The notes beneath the pieces are model-generated. The model saw nothing but the letters and a program-made list of their open reading frames with translations, was not told where the DNA came from and made no database searches. Made by a program: the position numbers and the translations under genes. Below are positions 1 through 6,677 of a stretch of 7,300 nt of DNA, one piece after another (position 1 is the first letter of the stretch; each line of letters opens with the position of its first letter). The stretch is from Lachnospiraceae bacterium. GTDB taxonomy: Bacteria; Bacillota; Clostridia; Lachnospirales; Lachnospiraceae. The stretch spans positions 1 through 7,300 of the forward strand of contig JAFVAA010000348.1 in the NCBI GenBank assembly GCA_017476305.1, written 5' to 3'.

Positions 1-2486
1 AGACCAACTGGAACGGAATCATTGGCGAGATAGCACTTCATATCTGCGAACCGGTTTATATTTCAGATTTAAAGACGTTTCCGGATGTAGAAAAAAAGTC
101 TGTAACGGTAGCCTTTAAAACGCATAATATCACCTCCGAAGAAAAAATTATCTCTGTTTCCGCGGTTGCTCAGCTGACCGATATCCGTGGGGATACCGGT
201 ATTTTTTCAGAAGAAACAGCGTTTCCTGTCACCTTTCCTGTCGGGGAAGACACCGGAAGCATTACCTGCTCCCTGGGAGAAAATGCCGTCCTTTGGAGTG
301 AATATTCACCTGTCATCTATAAGCTCACACTGAAACTCAGGGATTCCTCCGAGACAGCAGAAACAACCTTTGGTCTGAGAAGCTTTACTACCACAGAAAC
401 CGAATTTTTAATCAATGGCACACCGACCTTCCTGCGCGGAAAGCACGACGGACTGATTTTCCCTCTGACCGGCGCAGTTCCTGCGACCGTAGACGAATGG
501 ATCCGGGTGATGAAAATTTCAAAATCCTATGGAATCAACCACTACCGTTTCCATACCTGCTGTCCGCCGGATGCAGCTTTTGTGGCAGCAGACCTTTTGG
601 GAATCTACATGGAACCGCAGCTTCCCTTCTGGGGAACGATCACGACACCGGAGGATGAAAACCATAACGAAGCAGAGCAGCAGTATCTGATTGCGGAAGG
701 CTACCGTATGATGGACACCTTTGGCAATCACGCCTCCTACTGTATGATGTCCTTAGGAAACGAGCTCTGGGGAAGCAAGGAAAGAATCAGCGAAATCATG
801 CAGGAATATAAAAAAGCAGACAGGCGTCATCTCTATACACAGGGCTCAAATAATTTCCAGCACACCCCTGTCCTTTTACCGGAGGATGATTTTTATGTCG
901 GAGTCCGCTTTAGTAAAAACCGCCTGTTCCGTGGCTCCTATGCGATGTGCGATGCACCGCTCGGACATATCCAGTGGGAGGCACCTGCTACGAACCACAA
1001 CTATGATGAGATGATCTATCCGACGAAAACGACAGAGAACGAGACTACACAGGATGATGAGATTGAGATTCAGTATGGAACCGGTGTGAAAAAAGTAAAG
1101 GCAGCAGAAAGCGGCGAAGTGCTTCTGCCGCATATCCCTGTAGTTTCGCACGAAATCGGGCAGTTTGCCGTCTATCCGAACTTCCGGGAAATCGAAAAAT
1201 ATACCGGTGTTCTAAAAGCGAGAAATTTCGAAGTCTTCCGGGAGCGTTTAGAGGAAAAGGGAATGCTTGACCAGGCAGACGACTTTTTCTATACCTCCGG
1301 AAAGCTCTCTGTGCTCTGCTATAAAGAGGAACTGGAGGCAGCAGCGAGAACGAAGCGGCTCGCCGGATACCAGATTTTAGACATTCAGGATTTTAGCGGG
1401 CAGGGCACGGCTTTAGTCGGCATTTTAGACGCTTTTATGGAAACGAAGGGACATGTCACCCCGGAGGAATGGGCGGGCTTTTGCTCTGACGGAATCCTTC
1501 TGGCACAGTTTGATACCTATATTCATACCGGCGGCGAGGACTTTACAGCAGAGCTGGCACTCCGTTACTACCGTCCGGAAAAGCTGATTGGAAAAAAACT
1601 GCACTGGAGACTTACGAATACAGTCGCGGATGAAATCAATACCGGAGCCTCCATCCTTCCCTTCTCTTCCGAAGGAAACGAAACAGAAACCATCGCCTGT
1701 GGTGATGTGGCGGTTCCTGATGGAGCCTTTGGACTGATGAAACTTGGCAGTATTCAAATTCCACTTCCAGAAAGCCCAGAGGCGAAAGCATATACCCTGG
1801 CACTGACTTTAGAAAGTCCTGCCTCAGAACCAGCCGGAAGGAACATGAAAAATACCTACGAAATCTACAGTTTCCCACCTGCATACAGCAGACTGGACCT
1901 CAGAACCTTTTCCCATATTCAGGAAAATGGCAGGCATCTGTTCCTGACAGAAGATTTTGGGGAAGCAGAGAATCTTTTAAAGCAGGGCAAAACCGTTCTT
2001 TATCTGCCAAATGAGGTGAAGGAAAGCATCGAGGGATTTTACTGCACGGATTTCTGGTGCTATCCGATGTTCCGTGGCATCTCGGAATGGATGAAAAAGG
2101 AAATCCCGGTGGGAACGATGGGACTGCTCATACAGAAAGAGCACCCTGCATTAAAAGAATTTCCGACACATAAATACAGCACACCGCAATGGTATCATAT
2201 CGTATCAAACAGCGACTGCGCGATTTTAGACGAAGTCACCGAAAAGACTTACCGCCCGATCGTACAGATGGTCGATAACTTTGAACGAAATCATAAGCTG
2301 GGCATTCTCTTTGAGGGAAAAGCATACGGTGGAAAGGTCATGATCTGTACCAGCAGATTGAGCGATATCGGTGACAGACCGGAGGTAAAGCAGTTCGCAA
2401 AATCCGTGATGAACTATATGACATCGGATGATTTTGAACCGGAGCAGGTTTTAGATATGGAGAAGCTGCGGAAAATATTTTTATAA
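1..2486 (+). CDS. Glycoside hydrolase family 2 enzyme (beta-galactosidase/beta-glucuronidase-like), 5'-truncated by the window edge
   Basis: The reading frame is open from base 3 to a TAA at 2484-2486, giving 827 residues with the true start off the left edge. The first visible residues (TNWNGIIGEIAL) are the typical end of the GH2 sugar-binding jelly-roll. An Ig-like domain follows to about base 390. The TIM barrel starts near FLINGTPTFLRGK (about 399) and includes GINHYRFHTCCPPDAA. The probable acid/base Glu is in SLGNELWG (codon 762-764) and the probable nucleophile Glu is in VSHEIGQF (codon 1152-1154), so the active site looks intact. The last 190 or so residues (from about 1900) resemble the extra C-terminal domain, perhaps glutamine-amidotransferase-like, of many gut GH2 enzymes. 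Retaining hydrolysis of a terminal beta-linked sugar is expected from the family; the exact substrate cannot be read here. An ATG at 507 lies inside the barrel and is not the start. No signal peptide can be judged. The next gene follows after 40 bp. Confidence 0.93.
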   Translation, partial: TNWNGIIGEIALHICEPVYISDLKTFPDVEKKSVTVAFKTHNITSEEKIISVSAVAQLTDIRGDTGIFSEETAFPVTFPVGEDTGSITCSLGENAVLWSEYSPVIYKLTLKLRDSSETAETTFGLRSFTTTETEFLINGTPTFLRGKHDGLIFPLTGAVPATVDEWIRVMKISKSYGINHYRFHTCCPPDAAFVAADLLGIYMEPQLPFWGTITTPEDENHNEAEQQYLIAEGYRMMDTFGNHASYCMMSLGNELWGSKERISEIMQEYKKADRRHLYTQGSNNFQHTPVLLPEDDFYVGVRFSKNRLFRGSYAMCDAPLGHIQWEAPATNHNYDEMIYPTKTTENETTQDDEIEIQYGTGVKKVKAAESGEVLLPHIPVVSHEIGQFAVYPNFREIEKYTGVLKARNFEVFRERLEEKGMLDQADDFFYTSGKLSVLCYKEELEAAARTKRLAGYQILDIQDFSGQGTALVGILDAFMETKGHVTPEEWAGFCSDGILLAQFDTYIHTGGEDFTAELALRYYRPEKLIGKKLHWRLTNTVADEINTGASILPFSSEGNETETIACGDVAVPDGAFGLMKLGSIQIPLPESPEAKAYTLALTLESPASEPAGRNMKNTYEIYSFPPAYSRLDLRTFSHIQENGRHLFLTEDFGEAENLLKQGKTVLYLPNEVKESIEGFYCTDFWCYPMFRGISEWMKKEIPVGTMGLLIQKEHPALKEFPTHKYSTPQWYHIVSNSDCAILDEVTEKTYRPIVQMVDNFERNHKLGILFEGKAYGGKVMICTSRLSDIGDRPEVKQFAKSVMNYMTSDDFEPEQVLDMEKLRKIFL

Positions 2487-2511
2487 AAATACCAAATAGA
2501 CAAAAATCTAT

Positions 2512-2519
2512 GGAAAGGA
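2512..2519 (+). promoter_or_regulatory. Ribosome binding site for exodeoxyribonuclease III
   Basis: GGAAAGGA ends 7 bases before the ATG at 2527 and supports that start. The 40-bp gap behind the GH2 stop has only a 5-bp hairpin (2496-2500 with 2507-2511) and no T-run. I also see no convincing promoter there, so the two genes may be co-transcribed. Confidence 0.75.
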
Positions 2520-2526
2520 ACCTAAA

Positions 2527-3279
2527 ATGAAGCTGATTTCATGGAACGTAAACGGTCTGCGCGCCTGCGTAAATAAAAATTTTATGGAAGCTTTTGAAGC
2601 ATTGGATGCGGATATTTTCTGCATTCAGGAAACGAAGCTGCAGGAGGGACAGATTGACCTGCCCCTTTCCGGCTATCATCAGTACTGGAACTACGCCGAA
2701 AATAAGGGCTACAGCGGAACTGCCATTTTTACAAAAAAAGAACCCCTCTCTGTTTCCTATGGGATAGGAGTGGAGGAGCATGACCACGAGGGACGTGTGA
2801 TTACTTTAGAATTTGAGGATTTCTATTTTCTAACAGTCTACACCCCAAATTCGCAAAATGAGCTAAAGAGATTATCCTATCGCATGGAATGGGAGGACGC
2901 ATTCCGCACCTGTCTTTTGATGCTTGATGAGAAAAAGCCCGTGATATTTTGTGGAGATTTAAATGTGGCACATAAAGAAATTGATTTAAAAAATCCAAAG
3001 ACGAACAGACAAAATGCGGGATTTACGGACGAGGAGCGCGAAAAAATGACTAAACTTTTATCCTCCGGATTTATCGATACCTTCCGCTACTTTTATCCGG
3101 ATAAGGAGCAGATCTACTCCTGGTGGTCCTATCGTTTTCGTGCCAGAGAAAAAAATGCCGGATGGCGCATTGACTATTTTATCACCTCAGAACGTCTGAA
3201 GGATCGTCTGGTTTCTGCTGCCATCCACACGGACATTGTCGGTTCGGATCATTGCCCGGTAGAACTGGTTTTAAAGTAA
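2527..3279 (+). CDS. xth: Exodeoxyribonuclease III (ExoA/Xth, AP endonuclease)
   Basis: This 250-residue protein has the usual length and the full motif set of the exonuclease III/ExoA family (endonuclease/exonuclease/phosphatase fold). The start is MKLISWNVNGLRA with Asn7. QETKL holds the metal-binding Glu35. YTPNSQ contains Tyr105. GDLNVAH holds the catalytic Asp144 and Asn146. WWSYRFRAREKNAGWRIDY is the DNA-binding part, and GSDHCPVEL near the C-terminus supplies Asp241 and His242. No catalytic residue is missing. By family knowledge it cuts the backbone 5' of abasic sites in base excision repair and degrades duplex DNA 3'-5', acting in the cytoplasm on DNA. The start is backed by a strong GGAAAGGA site. 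It follows the GH2 gene by 40 bp, possibly only as read-through, since the functions are unrelated. It converges with trmO. The Bacillus name for this gene is exoA. Confidence 0.97.
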   Translation: MKLISWNVNGLRACVNKNFMEAFEALDADIFCIQETKLQEGQIDLPLSGYHQYWNYAENKGYSGTAIFTKKEPLSVSYGIGVEEHDHEGRVITLEFEDFYFLTVYTPNSQNELKRLSYRMEWEDAFRTCLLMLDEKKPVIFCGDLNVAHKEIDLKNPKTNRQNAGFTDEEREKMTKLLSSGFIDTFRYFYPDKEQIYSWWSYRFRAREKNAGWRIDYFITSERLKDRLVSAAIHTDIVGSDHCPVELVLK

Positions 3280-3284
3280 CCCCT

Positions 3285-3303
3285 ATGCTTTCTTTCGAAG
3301 CAT
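3285..3303. terminator. Weak hairpin between convergent xth and trmO
   Basis: ATGCTT (3285-3290) pairs with AAGCAT (3298-3303) around a 7-base loop, placed 5 bp after the xth stop and 27 bp past the trmO stop. There is no T-run on either side, so it is at best a weak bidirectional terminator. The position is its main support. Confidence 0.3.
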
Positions 3304-3329
3304 CACCATAAATAAAAGCGGGTTTAATT

Positions 3330-3992
3330 TCAAAATAAGTCTACCACAGTCAAAATCTCCCCCTGCACTTTAAAATGGATTTCATAAGATGCATATCGCA
3401 TACCATAAATGCGGTCTGCATCTTTTTGATATGCAGGGCGGGGATCTTCGGCGAGAAGCTCCAGAATGGTTTTCCGTTCCAGCGGCGAACAGGGAGCCAG
3501 CAGTTCCTCTTTACATTCTACCTTCAGAACCCTTCTGCCCGCTTTTTCTGCGAAGCCTGCTTTTGCATCCGGATGACTGTCTGCATAAGGCAGATATGGT
3601 TTTATGTCGTATATTTTCGTACCATCCCTTAAATCAACACCGGAAACGAAAATTTCAGGACCATCCGGAGTAAAGTCGATTTTTTCCAGCTTCACACAGG
3701 AAAGTCCCAGTGGGTTTGGGCGAAAAGGAGAACGTGTCGCAAACACGCCGATATGCGTATTTCCACCCATTTTAGGTGGTCTGACTGTAGCGGACCAGTC
3801 ACGGTTTTCTGTTCCGTCTATATGCCAGATCAGCCAAAGATAATCAAAATCTTCCAGCCCCCGCACTGCATCCGGATGCCTGTATTTTTTTTCGAATTTT
3901 ATCAATCCCATCGCACCTTTTACAATGCCGCTTTGTCTGGGAATCCCGAATTTTTCCGGGAAATCCGTAGTAATGACAGCGATGTATTCCAT
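3330..3992 (-). CDS. trmO: tRNA (adenine(37)-N6)-methyltransferase TrmO (TsaA/UPF0066 family)
   Basis: This 220-residue protein belongs to the TrmO/TsaA family, which uses S-adenosylmethionine to methylate N6 of t6A37 in threonine tRNA, giving m6t6A. The sequence shows the N-terminal beta-barrel domain starting at YIAVITTDFPEKFGIPRQSG. It then has LEDFDYLWLIWHI (residues 46-58) and the family signature RPPKMGGNTHIGVFATRSPF (71-90), followed by RPNPLGLS. VSGVDLRDGTKIYDIKPYLP (116-135) is also typical. The smaller C-terminal domain contains DPRPAYQ and YEIHF, as in E. coli YaeB. The length is close to the 235 residues of the E. coli protein. The ATG at 3992 is supported by a GGAAAGGA site and a promoter further up. 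The gene is monocistronic, converges with xth and diverges from the broken ATPase gene. I see no damage. Confidence 0.95.
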   Translation of the reverse strand: MEYIAVITTDFPEKFGIPRQSGIVKGAMGLIKFEKKYRHPDAVRGLEDFDYLWLIWHIDGTENRDWSATVRPPKMGGNTHIGVFATRSPFRPNPLGLSCVKLEKIDFTPDGPEIFVSGVDLRDGTKIYDIKPYLPYADSHPDAKAGFAEKAGRRVLKVECKEELLAPCSPLERKTILELLAEDPRPAYQKDADRIYGMRYASYEIHFKVQGEILTVVDLF

Positions 3993-4001
3993 ATGAATCA
4001 G

Positions 4002-4009
4002 TCCTTTCC
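4002..4009 (-). promoter_or_regulatory. Ribosome binding site of trmO
   Basis: On the minus strand this reads GGAAAGGA, 9 bases before the ATG. It is identical to the xth site and fixes the trmO start. Confidence 0.75.
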
Positions 4010-4046
4010 GGGTTGGATTTCTAAACTTTTTTATTTACCGAAGTCA

Positions 4047-4075
4047 AGTATATTGTATGAAATTCCAAAAATCAA
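4047..4075 (-). promoter_or_regulatory. Predicted sigma-A promoter of trmO
   Basis: On the minus strand a TTGATT -35 box (4075-4070) is followed after exactly 17 bases by TATACT (4052-4047). These match the consensus at 4 of 6 and 5 of 6 positions. Transcription would start near 4040, giving a leader of about 48 bases. Confidence 0.6.
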
Positions 4076-4103
4076 GTACCCGATACAGGCATACGCTACG
4101 GTT

Positions 4104-4143
4104 CACACATCCGTGTGGCTGTAACAGCATACATTACGCTGTT
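4104..4143. repeat. Two adjacent small inverted repeats in the divergent control region
   Basis: CACAC (4104-4108) pairs with GTGTG (4113-4117) over a 4-base loop. AACAGC (4123-4128) pairs with GCTGTT (4138-4143) over a 9-base loop. Both lie between the leftward and rightward -35 boxes, where a regulator could affect both promoters. They are short enough to be chance, and no known operator consensus is recognised. Confidence 0.35.
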
Positions 4144-4152
4144 CCCAAACGA

Positions 4153-4181
4153 TTGTATTATTGTTTTATAAATGCTATAAT
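4153..4181 (+). promoter_or_regulatory. Strong predicted extended -10 promoter of the broken ATPase gene
   Basis: A perfect TATAAT (4176-4181) is preceded by the extended -10 motif TG-C (4173-4175). A TTGTAT -35 (3 of 6) lies 17 bases upstream at 4153-4158. Transcription would start near 4188, about 60 bases before the ATG at 4248. The promoter shows no decay although the gene behind it is broken. Confidence 0.7.
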
Positions 4182-4234
4182 CGAGTTATATTTCTGCGAA
4201 GGAAGTACGGGATGGATTTATCTAATGAAACCGG

Positions 4235-4239
4235 GGAGG
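4235..4239 (+). promoter_or_regulatory. Ribosome binding site of the broken ATPase gene
   Basis: GGAGG in a purine-rich stretch lies 8 bases before the ATG at 4248. It selects this start (MGVCFDPNNDMF, the usual family beginning) over the upstream in-frame ATG codons at 4161 and 4212, which have no such site. Confidence 0.7.
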
Positions 4240-4247
4240 GAAAGACT

Positions 4248-5516
4248 ATGGGAGTATGTTTTGATCCGAATAACGATATGTTTCGAAGAGCCATAAAGAG
4301 TGAAATATATGTAGATAAAACAAGTCTGTTAGCCATTACAAACCAGCTAATAGGAACGGAAAATCTATACATGTGCACCAGCAGACAAAGACAGCATTCA
4401 TTTTCCTCATAGATGAATGGGATGCGATTTTCCGGGTAAAAAAATGGGGAAAGGAAGCCCAGGAGGAATATCTGAACTTCTTAAGAAACCTGTTAAAAGA
4501 TCAGCCTTATGTGGCACTTGCCTATATGACAGGCATCCTGCCAATCAAAAAGTATGGAGAGCACTCTGCACTGAACATGTTCACGGAATACAGCATGACG
4601 GAATCGGTACCGATTTCCGGATATATGGGATTTACGACAGAAGAAGTCAAAAAACTCAGTGAAAGCTATGGGGTTCCTTATGACGAAATCCAGATGTGGT
4701 ATGACGGCTATCAGATAGACGGGCTGGAAATCTATAATCCCCACTCCGTGGTACAGGTATGTATGAAAAAGAAGTTCGACAACTACTGGACGAGGACAGA
4801 GACATACGAAGCATTAAAGGTCTACATCGAAATGGATCATGACGGGCTGAGGGAGAAAGTGATCCGTATGATTGCAGGGGAGCATATCCCGGTCAATACA
4901 GAGAAGTTCGTGAATGACATGATGACATTCCAGAGCGCGGATGATGTCCTGACACTCCTCATCCACTTGGGCTATCTGACATATGACTTCGACCGGAAGG
5001 AAGTCTATATTCCGAACAGTGAAGTACAGCAGGAGTTCATCAATTCTATCGAGGATAAGGGATGGGAAGAAGTGATGGAAGCAATCCGGGGATTGGAGAA
5101 GCTTTTGGAAGCTACCATTAAAGGAGAAGAAGAAAAAGTCGCAGAACTCATGGAAAAGATCCACCGGATGGAGACAGAGATTTTAGCGTATAATGACGAA
5201 AATGCCTTATCGTCCGTCATCTCTTTAGCGTATTTACAGTGCCAGGAGGAAGTATGTGATATACAGGGAACTGCCCTCCGGGGAAGGATTTGCAGACCTG
5301 GCATTTCTGCCAAGGAAAGGGGTGTCTGCCCCGGCAATGGTCGTGGAATTGAAGGTAACCAAGGCAGCCGGAACAGCACTGAAACAGATCAAGGAGAAAA
5401 AGTATACGGAAGGGTTAAAAGACTACACCGGAGAAGTTCTTTTGGTCGGAATCAGTTATGAAAAGGGAAAAAAGAAACACTGCTGCAGGATAGAGAGAAT
5501 CCGGATAGAAAAATAG
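4248..5516 (+). pseudogene. Predicted AAA-ATPase / PD-(D/E)XK nuclease fusion protein (PF09820 plus PF08011 type), internal deletion and frameshift
   Basis: Three pieces in two frames add up to one protein of the ATPase plus DUF1703/PDDEXK_9 family, which is usually 500-580 residues. Piece one (4248 to about 4391) runs from MGVCFDPN through EIYVDKTSLLAI to YMCTSRQR. Family members continue here with RFGK(S/T), the Walker A motif. Instead the frame changes and piece two (about 4385-5233) begins just before the Walker B segment FIFLIDEWD. It continues through LAYMTGILPIKKYGEHSALN, MFTEYSM, WYDGY and DVLTLLIHLGYL. About 80-90 residues, including all of Walker A, are therefore missing. Near 5234 one extra T (tat-t-tac, restoring AYYSAR) shifts the frame again. 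Piece three (5235-5516) carries RELPSGEGFADLAF and VVELK. The nuclease motif looks complete: Asp codon 5295, Glu 5346, Lys 5352. Without Walker A and with two frame changes it cannot make the normal product. The family's function is not well established. Promoter and ribosome binding site are intact. Confidence 0.88.
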
Positions 5517-5863
5517 AAACGTATGGAAAAATTTGTGATGTGCTGCACAACTTCAGATGCTTTTTGCACAACTTTTTTAGCAGCACATTTATAACAGGCA
5601 TAACCTGCTTTAGTATTCCTTTTTGCTTTGCCCTGATAAGTACCCCCACCGTTCCTGTTAGTTTTAATCCTAGAAATTCAGCCGTTTTTCTGGCAGCATA
5701 ATCATCTATGACTACTAAAGCACATTCTTCCTGTTCTTGAGCTAAAATCATAACTTCCACTTCCCCTGCATGAAGCCTGGCACTATACATCCGTCTGTCA
5801 GGGATATTTTGTATGTTTTCTATATGAATCCAATCACTCTGCAGTATTTTTTCACGAACAATA
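5452..5863 (-). pseudogene. DUF3368 PIN-like toxin remnant, N-terminal part deleted
   Basis: On the minus strand the frame reads [17 protein letters not shown], then [37 protein letters not shown] and [17 protein letters not shown]. This is the second half of DUF3368 proteins, the PIN-like toxins paired with UPF0175 antitoxins: LH-GE-E, the DD acidic pair, and TG-GVL-AK are all family hallmarks. The first 50-60 residues, with the conserved SNT-P start and first acidic residue, are absent. The frame is joined at about 5864-5880 to the antitoxin remnant. After LLKK (about 5572) the sequence no longer resembles the family, and the frame runs on into the 3' end of the ATPase remnant, stopping at 5452. 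An ATG at 5790 exists but has no ribosome binding site and would give only the damaged fragment. The toxin is judged inactive because both ends are lost. Family members are thought to be RNases. Confidence 0.78.
5538..5588. repeat. 9-bp inverted repeat enclosing a 10-bp direct repeat at the convergent pseudogene ends
   Basis: ATGTGCTGC (5538-5546) is the reverse complement of GCAGCACAT (5580-5588), with 33 bases between them. Inside, TGCACAACTT occurs at 5544-5553 and again at 5565-5574, a spacing of 21. The region lies where the ATPase remnant ends and recognisable DUF3368 sequence stops. It may mark a rearrangement joint or act as a poor terminator; no clear hairpin plus T-run is seen. Confidence 0.4.
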
Positions 5864-6019
5864 TCATTCTTCTTCTGTCATACCGGCAATCTCTGCACAG
5901 TATCCTATTGATACATTATTTCTGGTATAGTATCCGACTGCAACCATTTGCTTTGCAAATGCCGCAGCATCCTCGTCTTTCATGTGAGTATCATATAAAA
6001 CCTCATCCGGAATGCTTAT
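5864..6019 (-). pseudogene. UPF0175 antitoxin remnant, C-terminal part deleted
   Basis: On the minus strand this frame gives ISIPDEVLYDTHMKDEDA, then AAFAKQMVAVGYYTRNNVS and [14 protein letters not shown] before a TGA at 5866-5864. That is the start and the helix-turn-helix-like middle of UPF0175 antitoxins. They normally go on with a Phe-Ile and about 25-35 more residues that contact the toxin. Here the sequence jumps to the DUF3368 toxin in another frame, so one deletion removed the end of the antitoxin and the start of the toxin. There is no ATG at the expected N-terminus: the codon is ATA or upstream, after a TAA. The first ATG is at 5983, inside the domain. It begins 11 bases after the stop of the unknown leftward frame. 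Confidence 0.72.
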
Positions 6020-6030
6020 TCCTTATAATT

Positions 6031-6564
6031 TTAGCACAGAAAATGTTTTAGTAAACAAAACCTAACGGCATTTAGTACACTTGTGATAAAACTATCAAGC
6101 CTTGACTTATTTCCGTTCTTTATGTCATATGCTTTTAAAATGAAAGGTTCATCGCGTGTGTGCATTATACTTTCCTTTAACTCTTTCCGATAATTGATAT
6201 CAGCTACACTCTGATATTCTTCCCAGATACTAAGGCTCAGTTGTATAAAGTCAAAGGTTTCCTCCATTTTGATTATGCAGATTATCGGTAAATGCTTCAA
6301 ACCACACTCCAGCAATATAGAAGAGATGAATGAACCGTAATAAACACATCCCCAGAGCAGTATACTAGATTCATCTAAAAACAGTTCTTGGATGTTTTGG
6401 ATGGAAGTACTCTGTGGCAATGTCTTCCTTCCGATTACTTTTAGCATTGGAAGCTTGTTTACGGCAATATTCCATGCATTGTCATTCTTTATCCTGCAAA
6501 AGTATTTTCCATCATGCCAGCCGGAGGTTAGATATATACAGTATTTTATATCAAAAAATTTATT
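6031..6564 (-). pseudogene. Unrecognised leftward open frame of 177 codons with no evident start codon
   Basis: The minus-strand frame is open from 6564 (just after a TAA) to a TAA at 6033-6031. It begins NKFFDIKYCIYLTSGWHDG and continues with KYFCRIKNDNAWNIAVNKLP. The first ATG (6447, MLKVIGRK) has no ribosome binding site. The residues before it look as protein-like as those after it, so the true gene probably started upstream and has lost its start. Visible parts are LLWGCVYYGSF, LPIICIIKMEETF, an acidic amphipathic stretch around LSIWEEYQS, and EPFILKAYDIKNGNKSRL. No signal peptide, repeated motif or catalytic signature is recognised. It lies upstream of the toxin-antitoxin remnant and in the same direction. 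The last residues (CLLKHFLC) may be read-through past a joint. I cannot name a family; it could be intact with a non-standard start, or a 5'-truncated remnant. Confidence 0.5.
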
Positions 6565-6629
6565 TTAGATGGGTGAAATTAAACTTGCAATGCAGGGTGA
6601 GTGATTTGATTATTATGTACAGAAATAAC
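6565..6629. other. AT-rich stretch without a supportable gene
   Basis: The minus-strand frame of the unknown gene is closed by a TAA at 6567-6565. On the plus strand no frame with family resemblance or a ribosome binding site is seen. Lost parts of the two flanking remnants would be expected here, but nothing recognisable is left. Confidence 0.5.
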
Positions 6630-6658
6630 TTGAAAACATTAGTCTGAACGAATATAAC
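6630..6658 (+). promoter_or_regulatory. Predicted promoter directly in front of the Rpn-type fragment
   Basis: TTGAAA (6630-6635) and TATAAC (6653-6658) each match the sigma-A consensus at 5 of 6 positions and are 17 bases apart. The start of transcription would be near 6665, only about 13 bases before the ATG at 6678, so a leaderless-like or poorly translated mRNA would result. Its position just before the truncation point is notable. Confidence 0.5.
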
Positions 6659-6677
6659 AAACTATTTCAGAGACGAG

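Noticed and set aside
507..2486. ATG at 507 as the start of the glycosidase
   Set aside because: The frame is open and clearly GH2-like back to base 3; 507 lies inside the catalytic barrel.
2496..2511. Hairpin between the GH2 gene and xth as a terminator
   Set aside because: The stem is only 5 A/T-rich pairs with no T-run, and it runs into the xth ribosome binding site.
4057..4412. Frames through the divergent control region, including ATG codons at 4161 and 4212 as starts of the ATPase
   Set aside because: The 4161 start would lie upstream of the predicted transcript. Neither has a ribosome binding site, while 4248 has one and matches the family's usual N-terminus.
4373..5461. A 362-codon open frame that could be taken as an intact gene
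   Set aside because: Its beginning lies inside the deletion joint with no ribosome binding site, and its last 75 or so residues are out-of-frame sequence after the T insertion. Family resemblance covers only the middle.
5770..6051. Plus-strand frame of 93 codons
   Set aside because: It is antisense to the recognisable antitoxin and toxin remnants and has a low-complexity, unconvincing composition.
6414..6647. Plus-strand frame of 77 codons
   Set aside because: It is antisense to the better-looking leftward frame, has no ribosome binding site and no family resemblance.
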